Positions 48,830 to 57,500 of a stretch of DNA of 64,000 nucleotides are shown one piece after another. Within the stretch, counting starts at the first letter, position 1. Each line of letters begins with the position of its first letter. The notes beneath the pieces were generated by a model, which made no database searches, was not told the origin of the DNA, and saw only the letters and a program-made list of their open reading frames with translations. Origin of the DNA: Mucilaginibacter sp. KACC 22773 (lineage in GTDB: Bacteria; Bacteroidota; Bacteroidia; Sphingobacteriales; Sphingobacteriaceae); contig NZ_CP117883.1 of assembly GCF_028736215.1 (NCBI RefSeq), forward strand, positions 1,054,001-1,118,000, written 5' to 3'. Both the position numbers and the translations under genes were made by a program.

Positions 48830-49194
48830 TGATTAAATTTAAATTAGACCCTAAAACGGGTACCCCGTTTTACCGGCAAATAATTGACCAGATCACCTTT
48901 GGCATAGCTGCGGGAAACCTGAAAACAGGCGAACAATTACCCACTGTGCGTTCGTTGGCTGTGGATTTAAAAGTAAACCTGAATACGGTGGCCAAAGCCT
49001 ACAAAGAGCTGGAAATTCAGGATATTTTAGAAACACAGCAGGGGACAGGCACATTTATAAGCGAAATCAGGATCCAGATAACCGAAAAGGAGCGAAGCGC
49101 CAAATTAAAAGAGATCTGTAACGAATTTTCGTCCATTGCATTCAGCTATGGTTTTTCGACAGACGACATTATTAATCAACTTAAAAAACAATAA
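48830..49194 (+). CDS. short GntR-family regulator, YtrA-like
   Basis: A 121-residue regulator with the winged helix IKFKLDPKTGTPFYRQIIDQITFGIAAGNLKTGEQLPTVRSLAVDLKVNLNTVAKAYKELEIQDILETQQGTGTFI at residues 1-75 and only a short helical tail. This small form without a ligand domain is the YtrA subgroup, which usually controls a co-transcribed membrane or transport gene. The slipin gene follows 1 base behind its stop codon. A palindromic operator lies at the promoter. Confidence 0.93.
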
Positions 49195-49195
49195 T

Positions 49196-50092
49196 ATGAT
49201 AAGTAGTAAAAAGAATACCAAGCTGGGCGTTAACCCGATTGCAGCCGTGATATTTGTTGTGTTAACAGGAGGCGTTATTGGTTTGTATTATTTGGAATGC
49301 ATTAACGCTTTAACCCTGGGGCTGTTGCTTATAGCTTCGCTGTTTTTGGCCAACTCGGTGCATATAGCCGATCAGTGGGAGAAAGCTATTGTTTTACGCA
49401 TGGGTAAATATACCGGGCTACGCGGCCCGGGCTTATTTTTTACCATACCGCTGGTTGACAAAATAGATAATTATATCGATCAGCGGGTTAGGGTTACCGA
49501 GTTTAAAGCCGAGCAAACGCTTACCAAAGATACCGTGCCGGTAAATGTTGATGCCGTAGTGTACTGGACTGTTTGGGATGTTGAAAAGGCCGCGCTTGAA
49601 GTGCAGGATTATGAGGTGGCTATTGCCTACATAGCGCAAACCGGATTAAGGGATGTAATAGGTAAACATGAATTGGCCGAGCTGTTGCAGGAACGCGATA
49701 AGGTGACGGATTTACTGCAAAGAATACTGGACGAGCATACCAACCCCTGGGGCATAACCTGCCAGAATGTGGGTATTAAAGATATTGTTATCCCTCAATT
49801 ATTAGCCGATGCCATGAGCAAGGAAGCCCAGGCCGAAAGAGAACGCCGTGCAAGGGTAATACTGGGCACCGCCGAGGTGGAAATTGCCGAAAAATTTGCG
49901 GTGGCAAGTGAACAATATATCAATAATCCGGTGGCCTTACACCTTAGGGGGATGAATATGTTGTTTGAGGGCCTGAAAGAAAAAGGATCGATGGTGATAG
50001 TGCCAAGCTCGGCATTGGATTCCATGAACCTGGGCGCTATGGGCGGGTTAATCTCCCTGGCAAAATCAAACGAACCCAAGCAGGACGTGTGA
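49196..50092 (+). CDS. slipin/stomatin-like SPFH protein
   Basis: A 298-residue membrane-associated protein from the ATG at 49196. N-terminal hydrophobic stretches (IAAVIFVVLTGGVIGLYYLECINALTLGLLLIASLFLANSVHIAD) anchor it, followed by the SPFH domain: WEKAIVLRMGKYTGLRGPGLFFTIPLVDKIDNYIDQRVRVTEFKAEQTLTKDTVPVNVDAVVYWTVWDVEKAALEV and the coiled AMSKEAQAERERRARVILGTAEVEIAEKFA. Slipins form oligomeric rafts and often pair with NfeD, which is absent here. It is controlled by the upstream GntR. A truncated copy of its last 31 codons lies at 53837. Confidence 0.94.
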   Translation: MISSKKNTKLGVNPIAAVIFVVLTGGVIGLYYLECINALTLGLLLIASLFLANSVHIADQWEKAIVLRMGKYTGLRGPGLFFTIPLVDKIDNYIDQRVRVTEFKAEQTLTKDTVPVNVDAVVYWTVWDVEKAALEVQDYEVAIAYIAQTGLRDVIGKHELAELLQERDKVTDLLQRILDEHTNPWGITCQNVGIKDIVIPQLLADAMSKEAQAERERRARVILGTAEVEIAEKFAVASEQYINNPVALHLRGMNMLFEGLKEKGSMVIVPSSALDSMNLGAMGGLISLAKSNEPKQDV

Positions 50093-50170
50093 ACTTGCAT
50101 AAAACCCGGTGTTCAGTTAATTCCATAGGTATTGCTAACGCGGGCTGCGGGTAAGGTTGGGGTTTTGTGC

Positions 50171-50260
50171 TTTACAACAGCATTGTGATTTGCATGCGGG
50201 CGCACCCCGATATTATCGGGGCGGCGGCGGGAAAAGTGCTTGCGGGAGCGTTTCGTTATT
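50171..50260. repeat. dispersed repeat, related to copies at 51.2 and 59.5 kb
   Basis: CAACAGCATTGTGATTTGCA, TGCGGGCGCACCCCGATATT with a CCCCGATATTATCGGGG hairpin and GGCGGGAAAAGTGCTTGCGG aligns with 51240-51310 and, in reverse, with 59505-59590. It follows the slipin gene. Confidence 0.6.
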
Positions 50261-50283
50261 CAAGCTATTGTATAAGTCTGAAA

Positions 50284-50520
50284 TTATATTTTGGCCCTTT
50301 TCTTTGACACACGTTGTGGCCGAACGGTTACTGTTTTTGTACCGCCGGCAGGCATGGCTGTATTTGACGAACCTTGTGTAGTTATTTGTACACTAACGGG
50401 TTTTTGCCCTGTTTTTTTATATCTGGCAATAGCCTGAGCAATGGTTTGCATGGTAGCCTCAGTAAAAACCGATGGCCCCACTATTAGGTCAACGTTTTTG
50501 GGTTCTCTGATATATCCCAT
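50284..50520 (-). CDS. small basic protein paired with a GNAT-like gene
   Basis: A 78-residue protein beginning GYIREPKNVDLIVGPSVFTEATMQTIAQAIARYKK and ending in a basic tail (TVTVRPQRVSKKRAKI). No family recognised. It lies 3 bases behind the GNAT-like gene, so the two are translated as a unit. By size and coupling it could be an antitoxin or an accessory subunit; its order (second) is the reverse of usual GNAT toxin modules. Confidence 0.65.
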   Translation of the reverse strand: MGYIREPKNVDLIVGPSVFTEATMQTIAQAIARYKKTGQKPVSVQITTQGSSNTAMPAGGTKTVTVRPQRVSKKRAKI

Positions 50521-50523
50521 AAT

Positions 50524-51051
50524 TCAAACTTTAAAATATTGTTTAATCAAAAATAATGCCTCTTGCGGATAAATGATCATATTATGCCCACCCACATGTA
50601 CAGCGCCCAGTACTTCCTCATAATGGCGTATCAAATCCGTTTTTGCCTGGTAAGAAACGAAGCCTTCGTTACCGGCATCCCACGACCTTTTACAAGCAAA
50701 TGCAAAAAGGTTACCGCCAACTCCCTCGTGCTTTTTATCCGGTCCGAAATTAATCGGTGCACTTTCAGCTAAATGCACATATACAAAGCCCTCTTTGTCG
50801 CTTAAACTTATCAAGCCCTGTATAACATCGGGTTCATCTACCGTTGTTAATTTATATACTAAGCGGTCTTGCTCGTTAAACTCGGTTTTCCATGTAAAAT
50901 GCCACTTGTTTTTTTTGATGGCGAATTTCATGTCTTCCTTTGTTGCCAACGACAGTTCAGTTTCTAAACTTTCACCGCTATTCAACTGGCGGATACTGTT
51001 GGTAAGGTCGTCAATAACTAAATTAAGGTGATAAACTGAATCATCAGGCAT
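50524..51051 (-). CDS. GNAT-like N-acetyltransferase fold protein
   Basis: A 175-residue protein. The C-terminal half has GNAT-like features: GLISLSDKEGFVYVHLAESAPINFG, HEGVGGNLFAFACKRSWDAGNEGFVSYQAKTDLIRHYEEVLGAVHVGGHNMIIYPQEALFLIKQY, where the Gly-rich GVGGNLFAFAC loop is at the acetyl-CoA position. The N-terminal half (YHLNLVIDDLTNSIRQLNSGESL) is not recognised. It may acetylate a small molecule or a protein. It is followed at 3 bases by the small basic gene. Confidence 0.7.
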   Translation of the reverse strand: MPDDSVYHLNLVIDDLTNSIRQLNSGESLETELSLATKEDMKFAIKKNKWHFTWKTEFNEQDRLVYKLTTVDEPDVIQGLISLSDKEGFVYVHLAESAPINFGPDKKHEGVGGNLFAFACKRSWDAGNEGFVSYQAKTDLIRHYEEVLGAVHVGGHNMIIYPQEALFLIKQYFKV

Positions 51052-51164
51052 TATACGAATATACGGAAATTGTAAAAAATAATTGCTTTTTAAAGTAAAA
51101 TCAGGTTAAAAAGATAAAGGTTTAGCTGAACTATAGGGATATGTAACACCATTTCCGCGTGTTG

Positions 51165-51315
51165 CCGATGTTGCTATTAACGAGCAGGGATAGCCGAAAG
51201 TAAGATGGCGTTACGTAAACATTAAAACTTTTTACATGCCAAACAACATTGTGATTTGAATGCGGGCGCACAGGCCTGGAGGCCTGCGGCAGCAGAAAGT
51301 ACTTGCGGTAGCCGG
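51165..51315. repeat. dispersed repeat, copy B
   Basis: The first half (GCTATTAACGAGCAGGGATA, TGGCGTTACGTAAACATT, CTTTTTACATGCC) aligns with copies A (38640) and C (53710). The second half (CAACATTGTGATTTGAATGC, GGGCGCACAGGCC, AGAAAGTACTTGCGGTAGCC) aligns with the copies at 50171 and, in reverse, 59505. Confidence 0.7.
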
Positions 51316-51323
51316 GTGTTTTT

Positions 51324-52301
51324 TTACGCCGCCGCCTGCCTGTTGTATTTGTGCTTATAATCGTTGGGCGACAAACCGGTGAACTTTTTAAACACCGCCC
51401 TGAAAGCCTTAACATCATTATAACCCACCTGGTACATTACCTCGTTGATGTTTTTTGATGAATTTTCCAGCTGCTTTTTGGCGGCTTCCACCTTCACCCG
51501 CTGAATGTATTCGGCTGGGGTGTTGTTGGTAGCTTTTTTAAAACGGCGTTCAAAATGGCGGCGGCCGATGGCAAACTGGTCGGCCAGGTCATCTACAGAA
51601 AGTTTCCCGGTGTAATTATGTTCAATAAATTCCTGTGCAAGCTTAATGGGTTCGTCCTCATGCTTTTTTTGCCCGTTAAACATGACAAATGGCGACTGGC
51701 TTTTCCGGTCGATCTCGATAGCGAAAAACTTAGCCGCCATAATGGCCAGTTCTCTGCCGGTATATTTTTCAATAATGTGCAGCAACAGGTTCCAGTAAGA
51801 GCTGGCACCGCCGCTTGAATAAAGGCCGTCAATTTCGGTAATGATGGTACCATCGGTCATGGCCACTTCCGGGAACATGGCCCTGAACTCGTTGCCCGAC
51901 ATCCAATGGGTAGAGCATGATTTTCCGTTAAGCAACCCGGTAGATGCCAGCAGGAAAGCACCAAGACAAAGAGAAGCCACCTCGGCGCCGTTTTTATATT
52001 GGTTGATAATCCAGGGCACAAAATCCTTGTTCAGTTCAACCATGGCCTTCATATCGCCCGATAGCGCGGGGATAACCACCAGGTCGGTTTTTTTAAGGTC
52101 GCTTATCAGCACATCCGTATTAACCGCGAAAGCGCCGTTGTTGAGCGGTACCTGGGCGGTTAAGCCCACCAATTGCACCTCAAACGCGGGCTGTTTACCG
52201 GCGCTAACCAAAAATTGATTAATGGCGGTGAACATATACCGCGGATCGACGATTGCAGACGGGACGGCCTCATAGGGCACCAGGATGGATATGTGTTTCA
52301 T
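51324..52301 (-). CDS. GlxA-type AraC regulator with a DJ-1/PfpI domain
   Basis: A 325-residue protein from the ATG at 52301 (KHISILVPYEAVPSAIVDP). Residues 1-200 form a DJ-1/PfpI (class I amidotransferase-like) domain with Cys in VASLCLGAFLLASTGLLNGKSCSTHW; residues about 215-320 are an AraC helix-turn-helix: KLSVDDLADQFAIGRRHFERRFKKATNNTPAEYIQRVKVEAAKKQLE and INEVMYQVGYNDVKAFRAVFKKFTGLSPNDYKHKYN. It is divergent from the DoxX gene (134 bases between), a likely target. Confidence 0.94.
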   Translation of the reverse strand: MKHISILVPYEAVPSAIVDPRYMFTAINQFLVSAGKQPAFEVQLVGLTAQVPLNNGAFAVNTDVLISDLKKTDLVVIPALSGDMKAMVELNKDFVPWIINQYKNGAEVASLCLGAFLLASTGLLNGKSCSTHWMSGNEFRAMFPEVAMTDGTIITEIDGLYSSGGASSYWNLLLHIIEKYTGRELAIMAAKFFAIEIDRKSQSPFVMFNGQKKHEDEPIKLAQEFIEHNYTGKLSVDDLADQFAIGRRHFERRFKKATNNTPAEYIQRVKVEAAKKQLENSSKNINEVMYQVGYNDVKAFRAVFKKFTGLSPNDYKHKYNRQAAA

Positions 52302-52434
52302 GTTGATCAAATCTAAGCAATCAAAAAATAAAAAGTCGCATTTACACCCTGCAGATGTCAAATACATGCAGTACTTACTTGGTTACCTCCACACTACCTT
52401 TGAATTAACAAAATCACCAACAAAAAATATCATT

Positions 52435-52845
52435 ATGGAAACCACAGTATCATCAACCACTGCAACTGCGCCTTCAAAATCATCGTTGTTAGCCGGGCGT
52501 ATCATCAGCGTTATCTGCATTTTATTCCTGCTGTTTGATGCTATCGCCAAAATCATGAGAGAAAGTCACTCGGTAAAAGGCACCATTTTTTTGGGCTACG
52601 GCGAAAACATGGTACAGGTAATAGGTACCATACTGCTGGTTTGCACCATCATCTACATCATTCCGCGTACTGCTGTTTTGGGCGCTATTTTAATTACCGG
52701 CTACCTCGGTGGCGCTGTAGCTATTATGATGAGGGCCAACCAGCCGGCCTATTTCCCTATAGTTTTTGGCATACTGGTATGGCTAAGCCTTTACCTGCGC
52801 GATGGAAAAGTAAAAAGCCTGCTCAACTTTGGCGGTAAGTGGTAA
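52435..52845 (+). CDS. DoxX-like family membrane protein
   Basis: A 136-residue protein from the ATG at 52435, with a Thr/Ser-rich start and four membrane helices (LLAGRIISVICILFLLFDAIAKIM, MVQVIGTILLVCTIIYIIPRTAVLGAILITGYLGGAVAIMMR, YFPIVFGILVWLSLYLRDGK). The order of segments matches DoxX-like proteins. Function is uncertain; DoxX proteins have been linked to redox homeostasis. It is probably regulated by the divergent GlxA-type gene. Confidence 0.88.
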   Translation: METTVSSTTATAPSKSSLLAGRIISVICILFLLFDAIAKIMRESHSVKGTIFLGYGENMVQVIGTILLVCTIIYIIPRTAVLGAILITGYLGGAVAIMMRANQPAYFPIVFGILVWLSLYLRDGKVKSLLNFGGKW

Positions 52846-52861
52846 ATCGGCTTTAAAATAA

Positions 52862-52945
52862 TTCGCGCAATGACGCAAAGAAAACGACGCAAAGAAAAAT
52901 AAGGAATTGCTTTGCCACTTAGCGCCCTGGCGCAAAAAAATCTAA
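52862..52945. repeat. GACGCAAAGAAAA direct repeat with inverted tail
   Basis: GACGCAAAGAAAA occurs twice in direct order (52872 and 52886), followed by TTTGCCACTTAGCGCCCTGG and CGCAAAA, partly inverted. It is a short repeat in the gap behind the DoxX gene. Confidence 0.5.
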
Positions 52946-52996
52946 AAAGCGGTTTCCTGGTAATATATAGCCTGTAAATAATAAGTATAATAAAAA

Positions 52997-53608
52997 ATGA
53001 GGGAGTTGGTGGCATCGGTAAATGTAACTTTAGATGGCTTTATGGCCGGGCCCGATGGCAGCCTTGATTGGCATTTTAAATACTGGGATGGTGAATTGTG
53101 CGAAAGCCTTTGCCGGCAACTGGCCCGGGCAGATACCATTTTATTAGGTGCACGCACTTATGAAGCCTTTGCCAACTACTGGCCCGCAAAAGCCAACGAC
53201 CTGCTGATGGCCAAAGAAGATATTGTAATGGCCGAGCTGATGAACCAACACACCAAAGCAGTAGTATCCAAATCAATCCACCTTACCCCCTGGCGCAATA
53301 CCATCCTGCTAAAAGGAAAGTTAAAAAAACAGATAGACCAATTAAAAGCCCAGCCGGGCCGGGATATCATAGTTTTGGGGAGCGGACAGCTGGTATCATC
53401 ACTCATGAAGCTAAACCTGGTAGATAGGTACGAACTGTGGGTGCACCCTGTAGTGATTTCTACCGGGAAACGTTTATTTCCCACCCTTAGCCATAATTTA
53501 CAAATGCGGTTAACCAACACGCAGGTATTTTCGTCGGGCATTGTGCGTTTGAGTTATGGCTGCGAAAAAGCGGGTGAGCAGATGCCTGTTGTTGGTTTGC
53601 CGGCATAA
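52997..53608 (+). CDS. dihydrofolate reductase family protein (RibD C-terminal type)
   Basis: A 203-residue NADPH-dependent reductase-like protein: ELVASVNVTLDGFMAGPDGSLDW, DTILLGARTYEAFANYWPAK, TKAVVSKSI, and GRDIIVLGSGQLVSSLMKLNLVDRYELWVHPVVISTGKRLFPTL. These are hallmarks of the RibD-C family commonly annotated as dihydrofolate reductase family. Substrate is unknown and it is not the essential folA. A second, diverged family member is at 59910-60461. Confidence 0.92.
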   Translation: MRELVASVNVTLDGFMAGPDGSLDWHFKYWDGELCESLCRQLARADTILLGARTYEAFANYWPAKANDLLMAKEDIVMAELMNQHTKAVVSKSIHLTPWRNTILLKGKLKKQIDQLKAQPGRDIIVLGSGQLVSSLMKLNLVDRYELWVHPVVISTGKRLFPTLSHNLQMRLTNTQVFSSGIVRLSYGCEKAGEQMPVVGLPA

Positions 53609-53689
53609 AGCTTTATTATTTGTATGCAAATCCGGTATGTGGAATTGCGAAGTATTCGAACAGGGTAGGGAGCGCCAACAAGTGCCAGG

Positions 53690-53836
53690 CCGAAACTCCA
53701 TTTCCGCCGTTGCCATCAAGCAGCAGGGATAGCCAAAACAAGATGACATTACGTAAACCTGAAAGCTTTTTACATGCGGATATTTGTTGGTGATAACACA
53801 CAACAAAGCGCGGCAGGGGAACACCAACAAGGGCGA
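53690..53836. repeat. dispersed repeat, copy C
   Basis: CATCAAGCAGCAGGGATAGC, ATGACATTACGTAAACCTG, CTTTTTACATGCGGATATT and TGTTGGTGATAACACACAAC, AAAGCGCGGCAGGGG align over most of their length with copy A at 38640 and in the first half with copy B at 51165. It abuts the slipin remnant. Confidence 0.7.
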
Positions 53837-53930
53837 AGTGCCAAGCTCGGCATTGGATTCCATGAACCTGGGCGCCATGAGCGGATTGATCTCCTTAGCA
53901 AAATCAAACGAACCAAAGCAGGACGTGTAA
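53837..53930 (+). pseudogene. remnant of a slipin gene (last 31 codons)
   Basis: From GTGCCAAGC at 53838 the sequence reads VPSSALDSMNLGAMSGLISL then AKSNEPKQDV and a TAA stop, the same as the end of the slipin gene (49196-50092) but for one residue (Gly to Ser). The nucleotide differences are mostly silent (GCT/GCC, GGG/GGA, TTA/TTG, CTG/TTA, CCC/CCA and the stop TGA/TAA). There is no upstream gene body. It is the tail of a decayed second slipin gene. Confidence 0.85.
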
Positions 53931-54020
53931 ACTAATTAGATGTTTTTCCCGTACAGATCGGGTAAAATACCCTGAAAATATGCCTGATATCGTCGTATCT
54001 TCATGCCATATAATAACGGG

Positions 54021-56846
54021 ATGAAACGCAAGTCTTTGATTTTGTTCATATTGCTGACAATTTTTCAAACAGCCGGAAGGTGCCAGCGTTCAAATCTTAT
54101 TCATGTCCCAATTCTACCAACTGATGAGACTTCTCGTCTATTGGTTAGCCGAATTGGCGCCATCTGGATAGGACATAGCGCCGGGCTTACCCGTTATGAT
54201 GGATCAAATATAAAGGATTTTGATAGCGGGGAAACCGCTGCTTTTAATTCAATGGTTTGGGGCTTGGCCGAGGATAGTTTGCAACGGATTTGGTGCATCA
54301 TGAGGAATTCAATTTGGTGTGTAAAAAACGAGAAATTAGTTTTAGTAAAAAAAATTGACCATGTGGCACTCTTAAAGTTGTTAAGCTTTAAAGGGTTTAT
54401 GTTCCTCAGTACATCAGAATCATTGTTCGTATTTGATATAAAAACTTTCAGTTATAGAGAATATAAACATCAGAATAGAGGTATTTTAGATAATGAAACC
54501 AATATTTTTACGATAGGGCAGGACTTGTTTATAACTGGCCGCTATAGCAGAAAGGTTTATCGATTCGAAGAAACTTCTGGATTTTCCGAAGTACAGCTTC
54601 TTGGATTTAGTTTCAACAATTCACACGAAATAAACGTCAGTTATTTTCAAAATAAGGCTGGTGATCCCGTTACTACCGTTATCAAAGATGAATCTAAATT
54701 AAATCCAGATCAGTTTATTTGCCAACTGAAATATTTCAACGGCATATTGTACTTGTCGAATATTCTTAACTATTATGGTTCGCGTATAGTTGGGGTACGA
54801 ACGTTTAGTACGGGTGAGCAATGGGTAAGTTCCTATGATGAAATAGCTTCTAATAAAGGCGAAGTAAAGAAGGGGATGGGAATAGTGGACGTAGTTGTTG
54901 ATAATGAAGGAAATAAGTGGTTTTTGGCGCCCGGAAAAGGCTTGTATTTTGAACCTAAAAAATATAGCATCAATACAGTCGGTTTCAAAAATGAACAAAT
55001 AACCTCAATTGCAAAGCAAGTACCGAATTTATTGGTTGGGACCTCATCAGGCGCTATTTACAGATATGATCCTGCCTTAAAACTGAAGATCCAAATTCAT
55101 CATGCCCCTGGTCTCAACAGAGGAATTAGCTTTATCCAGGCTATAGATTCAGTAAAATTCATTTTTGGTTCTTATAATGGACTGTATTTATATAATTCCA
55201 AAAAGGAGATCCAATTTCCTGGGCCATTCATTTCCAAATTCGAAGGGGCTTTTAAGATTGGAGACCATTTATATGTCGCCGATGGACATAATCCAATTAT
55301 ACTTGATCAAAATGGATCCAGTTTAAATCAGTCTCAACTTAACCCTACTGAACGGGAATTAATTAAATACAGGTTGAATGCGGTTGCACTGGATTCTATA
55401 AACAACGTATTTTTCTTGGCCAAAAGAAATGATCTTGTAAAATATGTCAATGGGCATGAAGAACGTATTGTATTTAATAATGTAAAAATCATCGCGTCCG
55501 CTTTGATTTATACAGATCAAAAACTATATATCGTCAGTAGAAAGGATGGGTTACTTGTCTTAAAAAATAACGTCGTATCGCAATTATTGGATCGCAGCGC
55601 ATTACCACCACATTTTATAACAAAAATTAAAAAGATCGAACATACACTTTATCTTTTGGACAACGAAGTTATGCGGTTGCTTGACACCAGGACTGATGAG
55701 CCCATTGGAAATACCATCAGCTATACTAAAAATGTTAATGATGTTGAGGTATTAAACCGCATTGCCTATGTCATTTGTGACAATAAATTATTGTTTAACA
55801 AGACCAATAGCGATGTCCCTGACAACAAATTGGTATGTTCGGAATTATCGACCGTCATAAATGATTCAGATACTACAAATGATAACAACTTAATTTTGCC
55901 ATATAATAAAAATTCACTGTCTGTAAATTTATCCTTCCCGGTATTTAATAATCCCGAGATGAGTTTTTACCGCTACCGGTTGACATGTGATCAACAGGGG
56001 AATTGGGAAGCCACAAAGCCGGGCGAAAGCACTCTTCATTTTTTATCTTTAAAACCGGGTAAATATCAGCTTATGATAAAGGCAATTCATCCTATTCTTG
56101 GAGAAAGTACAAATTATATCGTTAAAAACTTTCTGATTTTGGATCCCTGGTGGCAAACCTGGATATTTAAAGTCGCATTAACTTTGTTCTTCCTGATTTT
56201 ACTTTTAACAGCCTCACGGGCCTACCATATCTCAAAATTAAAAGAGCAAAAAGCGTTTTTTGAAAAGGAACTGGCATTAGAAAAGGAGAGGCAAAATATC
56301 AGCAGGGAGATTCACGATGATATAGGCCAATCATTATCGGTTATCAAGCTGAATCTCAACATGGGAGCCCCGGCTCAATTAGAAGAAGCAAAATCAATTT
56401 TAAGTGATGTGATCAAAGACCTGCGTGAATTTACACACAATTTATATTATGGAAAATTCTTAATGGATGATCTAGTCACCACGATAAAGAAAGATATCGA
56501 CAGTTTGAATAATACTAATCAAATAAAAGTTAATTTAGAGATGCAGTGGCACGACTGTAAATTAACTGGCCAGATTGAGTCCTTAGTGTATCGAATCTTT
56601 CAGGAAGCAGTTAATAACATAATTAAACACGCACATGCAAAAAATATTTCTGTGTCTATAAATGGGAATATAAAAGAGCTTATTTTAATTATAAAAGATG
56701 ATGGGCTGGGATTTGATCTGCAACGCAAAAAAAATGGTCTTGGCCTGAATAATATGCGCCAACGAGCAAAATTAGCGGGGGGGATGTTGCTTATAAATAG
56801 TAGTCCTGATAAAGGATGTGAAATTAAATTGTCATTACCTCTTTAA
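54021..56846 (+). CDS. sensor histidine kinase with periplasmic beta-propeller and Y_Y_Y domains
   Basis: A 941-residue kinase from the ATG at 54021, with a signal peptide (KRKSLILFILLTIFQTAGRCQ). The periplasmic part starts like propeller sensors (TDETSRLLVSRIGAIWIGHSAGLTRYDG) and contains further propeller-type repeats, for example GNKWFLAPGKGLYFEPKKYSINTV. A Y_Y_Y domain follows (SVNLSFPVFNNPEMSFYRYRLTC...LKPGKYQLMIKAIHPILGE). After one membrane helix (about 712-735) come HisKA_3 with ISREIHDDIGQSLSVIKLNL (His about 765) and the HATPase with FQEAVNNIIKHAHAKNI and GLGLNNMRQRAKLAGG. It lacks the AraC domain of hybrid HTCS; its regulator is the next gene. Codons are more AT-rich than in neighbours. 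Confidence 0.92.
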   Translation: MKRKSLILFILLTIFQTAGRCQRSNLIHVPILPTDETSRLLVSRIGAIWIGHSAGLTRYDGSNIKDFDSGETAAFNSMVWGLAEDSLQRIWCIMRNSIWCVKNEKLVLVKKIDHVALLKLLSFKGFMFLSTSESLFVFDIKTFSYREYKHQNRGILDNETNIFTIGQDLFITGRYSRKVYRFEETSGFSEVQLLGFSFNNSHEINVSYFQNKAGDPVTTVIKDESKLNPDQFICQLKYFNGILYLSNILNYYGSRIVGVRTFSTGEQWVSSYDEIASNKGEVKKGMGIVDVVVDNEGNKWFLAPGKGLYFEPKKYSINTVGFKNEQITSIAKQVPNLLVGTSSGAIYRYDPALKLKIQIHHAPGLNRGISFIQAIDSVKFIFGSYNGLYLYNSKKEIQFPGPFISKFEGAFKIGDHLYVADGHNPIILDQNGSSLNQSQLNPTERELIKYRLNAVALDSINNVFFLAKRNDLVKYVNGHEERIVFNNVKIIASALIYTDQKLYIVSRKDGLLVLKNNVVSQLLDRSALPPHFITKIKKIEHTLYLLDNEVMRLLDTRTDEPIGNTISYTKNVNDVEVLNRIAYVICDNKLLFNKTNSDVPDNKLVCSELSTVINDSDTTNDNNLILPYNKNSLSVNLSFPVFNNPEMSFYRYRLTCDQQGNWEATKPGESTLHFLSLKPGKYQLMIKAIHPILGESTNYIVKNFLILDPWWQTWIFKVALTLFFLILLLTASRAYHISKLKEQKAFFEKELALEKERQNISREIHDDIGQSLSVIKLNLNMGAPAQLEEAKSILSDVIKDLREFTHNLYYGKFLMDDLVTTIKKDIDSLNNTNQIKVNLEMQWHDCKLTGQIESLVYRIFQEAVNNIIKHAHAKNISVSINGNIKELILIIKDDGLGFDLQRKKNGLGLNNMRQRAKLAGGMLLINSSPDKGCEIKLSLPL

Positions 56847-56855
56847 TTATTGAAA

Positions 56856-57500
56856 ATGGATTTGACTAAGGTAGCTATCGTAGATGATCATAAATTATTC
56901 GGTCGTAGTTTAGAGGTTCTAATTAAAACATTTACCGAATACACAGTCATACTTTGCTGTAATGACGGTTCCGACCTCATTCAAAAAATCAGCAATAAAT
57001 TTAAACCTGATATCGTTCTTCTGGATCAAAACATGCCCAATATGGACGGCTATGAAACCGTTTTACATCTAAAAGAAAACTTCCCCGAAATTAAAATCAT
57101 CATATTATCGATGAATCACGACGAAGATACCGTCGTCAAAATGGTACTAAAGGGGATTGACGGATACCTGCTTAAGGATGCAGAGTTAAACGAATTTAAA
57201 AACGCCTTGGATACGGTTAGAAAGGACGGCAATTATTTCCCATCGTATATAACTAATTATCTGATTAAGGATGCCCGCAAATCAAGGATGGCAAAAAATG
57301 ATGAAAAAATCAATTTGAAGTTTTACGAAATAGAATTTTTAAAATTGGCAAGTTCAGAATTGACTTATAAGGAAATTGCGAATTTGATGTGCATTAGTAA
57401 CCGTACCGTCGATGGCTATCGGGAACAATTGTTTAAAAAACTAGGGGTAAAGAGTAGAATAGGGTTGGTTCTATACGCTATGAATAATAATCTTATATAG
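56856..57500 (+). CDS. LuxR/NarL family response regulator
   Basis: A 214-residue regulator from the ATG at 56856: VAIVDDHKLFGRSL, Asp in IVLLDQNMPNMDGYE (about D57), Ser in IIILSMNHDED, Lys in GYLLKDAEL, and a LuxR-type domain INLKFYEIEFLKLASSELTYKEIANLMCISNRTVDGYREQLFKKLGVKSRIGLV. It follows the kinase stop by 9 bases and is its partner. Target genes are unknown; the exported protein at 58341 is a candidate by position. Confidence 0.93.
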   Translation: MDLTKVAIVDDHKLFGRSLEVLIKTFTEYTVILCCNDGSDLIQKISNKFKPDIVLLDQNMPNMDGYETVLHLKENFPEIKIIILSMNHDEDTVVKMVLKGIDGYLLKDAELNEFKNALDTVRKDGNYFPSYITNYLIKDARKSRMAKNDEKINLKFYEIEFLKLASSELTYKEIANLMCISNRTVDGYREQLFKKLGVKSRIGLVLYAMNNNLI

